Below, one piece after another: positions 14,069-15,693 of a stretch of 15,693 nt of DNA; within the stretch, counting starts at the first letter, position 1, and every line of letters starts with the position of its first letter. A program made the position numbers and the translations under genes. The notes below the pieces were generated by a model. That model saw only the letters and a program-made list of their open reading frames with translations, had not been told where the DNA came from and did not search any database. The DNA lies in assembly GCF_003478995.1 (NCBI RefSeq), contig NZ_QUGI01000001.1, forward strand, positions 310 to 16,002, read 5' to 3'. Origin of the DNA: Pseudoflavonifractor sp. AF19-9AC (GTDB lineage: Bacteria; Bacillota; Clostridia; Oscillospirales; Oscillospiraceae).

Positions 14069-15646
14069 ATGATTCGGATTGGAAATCTCCCCCTGCCCAT
14101 CGGCGGCGACGGGGAGCTTTTGAAAAAGCGGGCCGCCCGGGCCCTGGGCGTGCGGCCGGGGGCGCTGGGCGAGCTGACCATCGTGCGGCAGTCCATCGAC
14201 GCCCGCAACCGGGGGAACGTGCACTACACCTACACGGTGGAGGTGTCCATGCCCGGGGAGGAGCGGCTGGTGAAAAATGCACCGGGCCGGGGCATCTCTC
14301 TGGTTCAGCCCCAGGACTATGTGTTTCCCAAGGTGAGCCGTCGTTCCGCCCTGCCGCCGGTGGTAGTGGGCATGGGGCCGGCGGGGCTCTTTGCCGCTTT
14401 GTACCTGGCCCGGGCGGGACTGCCCTGCGTGGTGCTGGAGCGGGGCCAGGATGTGGACGCCCGCACGGCGGCGGTGGAACAGTTCTGGTCCGGGGGAGCC
14501 CTGGACCCGGAGAGCAACGTGCAGTTCGGCGAAGGGGGCGCAGGCACCTTTTCCGACGGCAAGCTGACCACCGGCACCCACGACGGCCGCATCGGAGCGG
14601 TGATGGATACCCTGGTGGCCGCAGGGGCCCCCGACGATGTTAAGTATTCCCATAAAGCCCACGTGGGAACCGATGTTTTGCGCCAGGTGGTAAAAAATAT
14701 GCGTCTGGAGCTGCAGAAACTGGGCTGCGACGTGCGGTTCGGCCACCGTCTGGTGGGTCTGGAGCACGGAGGGGGACAGCTTTCTGCCCTGGAGGTGGAG
14801 GGCCCCCAGGGGCGCTATACTCTGCCCTGCGACGCGCTGGTGCTGGCGCCCGGTCACTCCGCCCGGGACACCTTTGCCATGCTGGCCCAGGCGGGGGTCC
14901 CCATGGAGAAGAAGAGCTTTGCCATTGGAGTGCGCATTGAGCACCGGCAGCAGGACGTGAGCCTGAGCCAGTATGGCCCCGCCTGGGAGCAACTGCCCCC
15001 CTCGGACTACAAGCTGGCCTGTCACCTGCCCAACGGCCGTTCCGCCTTCACCTTCTGCGTCTGTCCCGGGGGACAGGTGGTGGCCGCCGCCTCCCGGCAC
15101 GGCGGGGTGGTGACCAACGGTATGAGCCTGCGGGCCCGGGACGGAGAGAACATCAACGGCGGACTGCTGGTGGGCGTGGGCCCAGAGGATTTTCCGGGGG
15201 ATGTGCTGGCGGGCGTGCGCTTCCAGGAGCAGTGGGAGCGGGCCGCCTTTCGCCTGGGAGGCGAGCGCTATTTTGCCCCTGCCCAGCGGGTGGAGGACTT
15301 CTTGCTGGACAGGCCCTCGGAGGGGCCGGGGACCATCTTGCCCACCTACCGCCCCGGAGTTACTTGGACCCAGATGGACCGGTGCCTGCCCGACTATGTG
15401 GCTGGGACCCTGCGGGGGGCGATTCCCCTGATGGACCGGAAGCTCCATGGCTTTGCCTGCCCGGACGGCGTGCTCACCGGGGTGGAGACCCGGTCCTCTT
15501 CGCCGGTGCGCATCCTGCGGGACGAGAGCTTCCAATCTCCGCTGCGGGGGCTGTATCCCTGCGGCGAGGGGGCCGGCTACGCGGGCGGAATCGTGTCTGC
15601 CGCGGTGGACGGCATCCGGATCGCGGAAGCTGTGGCTGTGAACTGA
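14069..15646 (+). CDS. NAD(P)/FAD-dependent oxidoreductase, COG2509 type
   Basis: Flavoprotein of 525 residues of the uncharacterised FAD-dependent dehydrogenase family. The N-terminal about 90 residues are the family-specific domain (MIRIGNLPLP, LLKKRAARALGV, VRQSIDARNRGNVHYTYTVEV). The FAD-binding Rossmann motif is VVVGMGPAGLFAALYLARAG (Gly101, Gly103, Gly106) with the ribose-binding Glu124 in VVLERG. The family block NVQFGEGGAGTFSDGKLTT is at 150-168. The C-terminal FAD contact is PCGEGAGYAGGIVSAAVDG. Substrate and electron acceptor are unknown. The open frame extends to 13814, but that would cross the integrase promoter and lacks family sequence; ATG at 14069 begins the conserved protein. 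The ribosome site is unusual: GGTGAT (14060-14065) can pair with the 3' end of 16S rRNA. No operon partner is visible inside the window. Confidence 0.92.
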   Translation: MIRIGNLPLPIGGDGELLKKRAARALGVRPGALGELTIVRQSIDARNRGNVHYTYTVEVSMPGEERLVKNAPGRGISLVQPQDYVFPKVSRRSALPPVVVGMGPAGLFAALYLARAGLPCVVLERGQDVDARTAAVEQFWSGGALDPESNVQFGEGGAGTFSDGKLTTGTHDGRIGAVMDTLVAAGAPDDVKYSHKAHVGTDVLRQVVKNMRLELQKLGCDVRFGHRLVGLEHGGGQLSALEVEGPQGRYTLPCDALVLAPGHSARDTFAMLAQAGVPMEKKSFAIGVRIEHRQQDVSLSQYGPAWEQLPPSDYKLACHLPNGRSAFTFCVCPGGQVVAAASRHGGVVTNGMSLRARDGENINGGLLVGVGPEDFPGDVLAGVRFQEQWERAAFRLGGERYFAPAQRVEDFLLDRPSEGPGTILPTYRPGVTWTQMDRCLPDYVAGTLRGAIPLMDRKLHGFACPDGVLTGVETRSSSPVRILRDESFQSPLRGLYPCGEGAGYAGGIVSAAVDGIRIAEAVAVN

Positions 15647-15652
15647 AAAAAT

Positions 15653-15677
15653 CCCCGGCGGCCGGCGGCCGGCGGGG
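15653..15677. repeat. GGCGGCC tandem repeat with hairpin potential
   Basis: A 7-base unit GGCGGCC repeats about 2.7 times (15657-15675). CCCCG (15653-15657) can pair with CGGGG (15673-15677), continuing inward after a mismatch. It lies 7 nt past the oxidoreductase stop and could act as a transcription end, but no T-tract is visible before the window ends. Confidence 0.4.
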
Positions 15678-15693
15678 CGGGGGCGTGGTGTTC

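Noticed and set aside
13973..15535. Minus-strand open frame of 520 codons opposite the FAD oxidoreductase
   Set aside because: His/Gly/Gln-rich translation without motifs, while the plus strand has a complete flavoprotein.

Overview
The window looks like chromosomal DNA from a Gram-positive anaerobe of the Bacillota, class Clostridia, probably an Oscillospiraceae-type gut bacterium (Flavonifractor/Lawsonibacter-like). This is inferred from GC-rich coding DNA with AT-rich promoters, strong AGGAGG ribosome-binding sites, an SLH-anchored lysozyme, BadF/HgdC-type dehydratase activases, a BlaI/BlaR-type pair and a QueH-type queuosine enzyme. No species call is possible without a search.

Layout. 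The left edge is the tail of an rRNA operon: a complete 5S gene and its terminator (47-197). Next is a rightward FUSC/aromatic-acid-exporter-like membrane protein (249-1166). It meets a leftward pair, DUF1643 protein then YbjQ-family protein (2177-1214), at a shared bidirectional terminator. A divergent promoter region (2207-2312) separates that pair from a secreted SLH-GH25 lysozyme (2384-3742), which ends at a second bidirectional terminator. A leftward two-gene unit follows (8103-3799). It encodes a double-module BadF/HgdC-type ATPase with a DUF2229-like region, and a separate 443-residue protein that is normally the C-terminal part of the same polypeptide. Next is a leftward BlaI-type repressor and a large M56 metallopeptidase sensor (11318-8362), with a clear sigma-A promoter flanked by two dyad operators. 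Divergent from it is a rightward SLOG (DUF1273) gene overlapping queH (11499-12583). A lone leftward tyrosine recombinase (13839-12727) lies next to inverted repeats, and the window ends with a rightward COG2509-type FAD-dependent oxidoreductase (14069-15646).

How the parts work together. The genes form small independent units rather than one pathway. The BlaI/M56 pair is a membrane signalling module: the metallopeptidase should sense something outside the cell and inactivate the repressor. Its outer domain is not a recognisable penicillin-binding domain, so the signal is unknown. A half-operator-like sequence in the divergent SLOG-queH promoter raises the possibility that this repressor also touches that operon. 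The activase pair carries conserved cysteines suited to iron-sulfur clusters and ATP-driven low-potential electron transfer, but no classical dehydratase subunits are present. No CRISPR array, tRNA, complete transposon or prophage gene cluster is visible. Every stretch between genes is shorter than about 260 bases, and each is covered by the sites listed.
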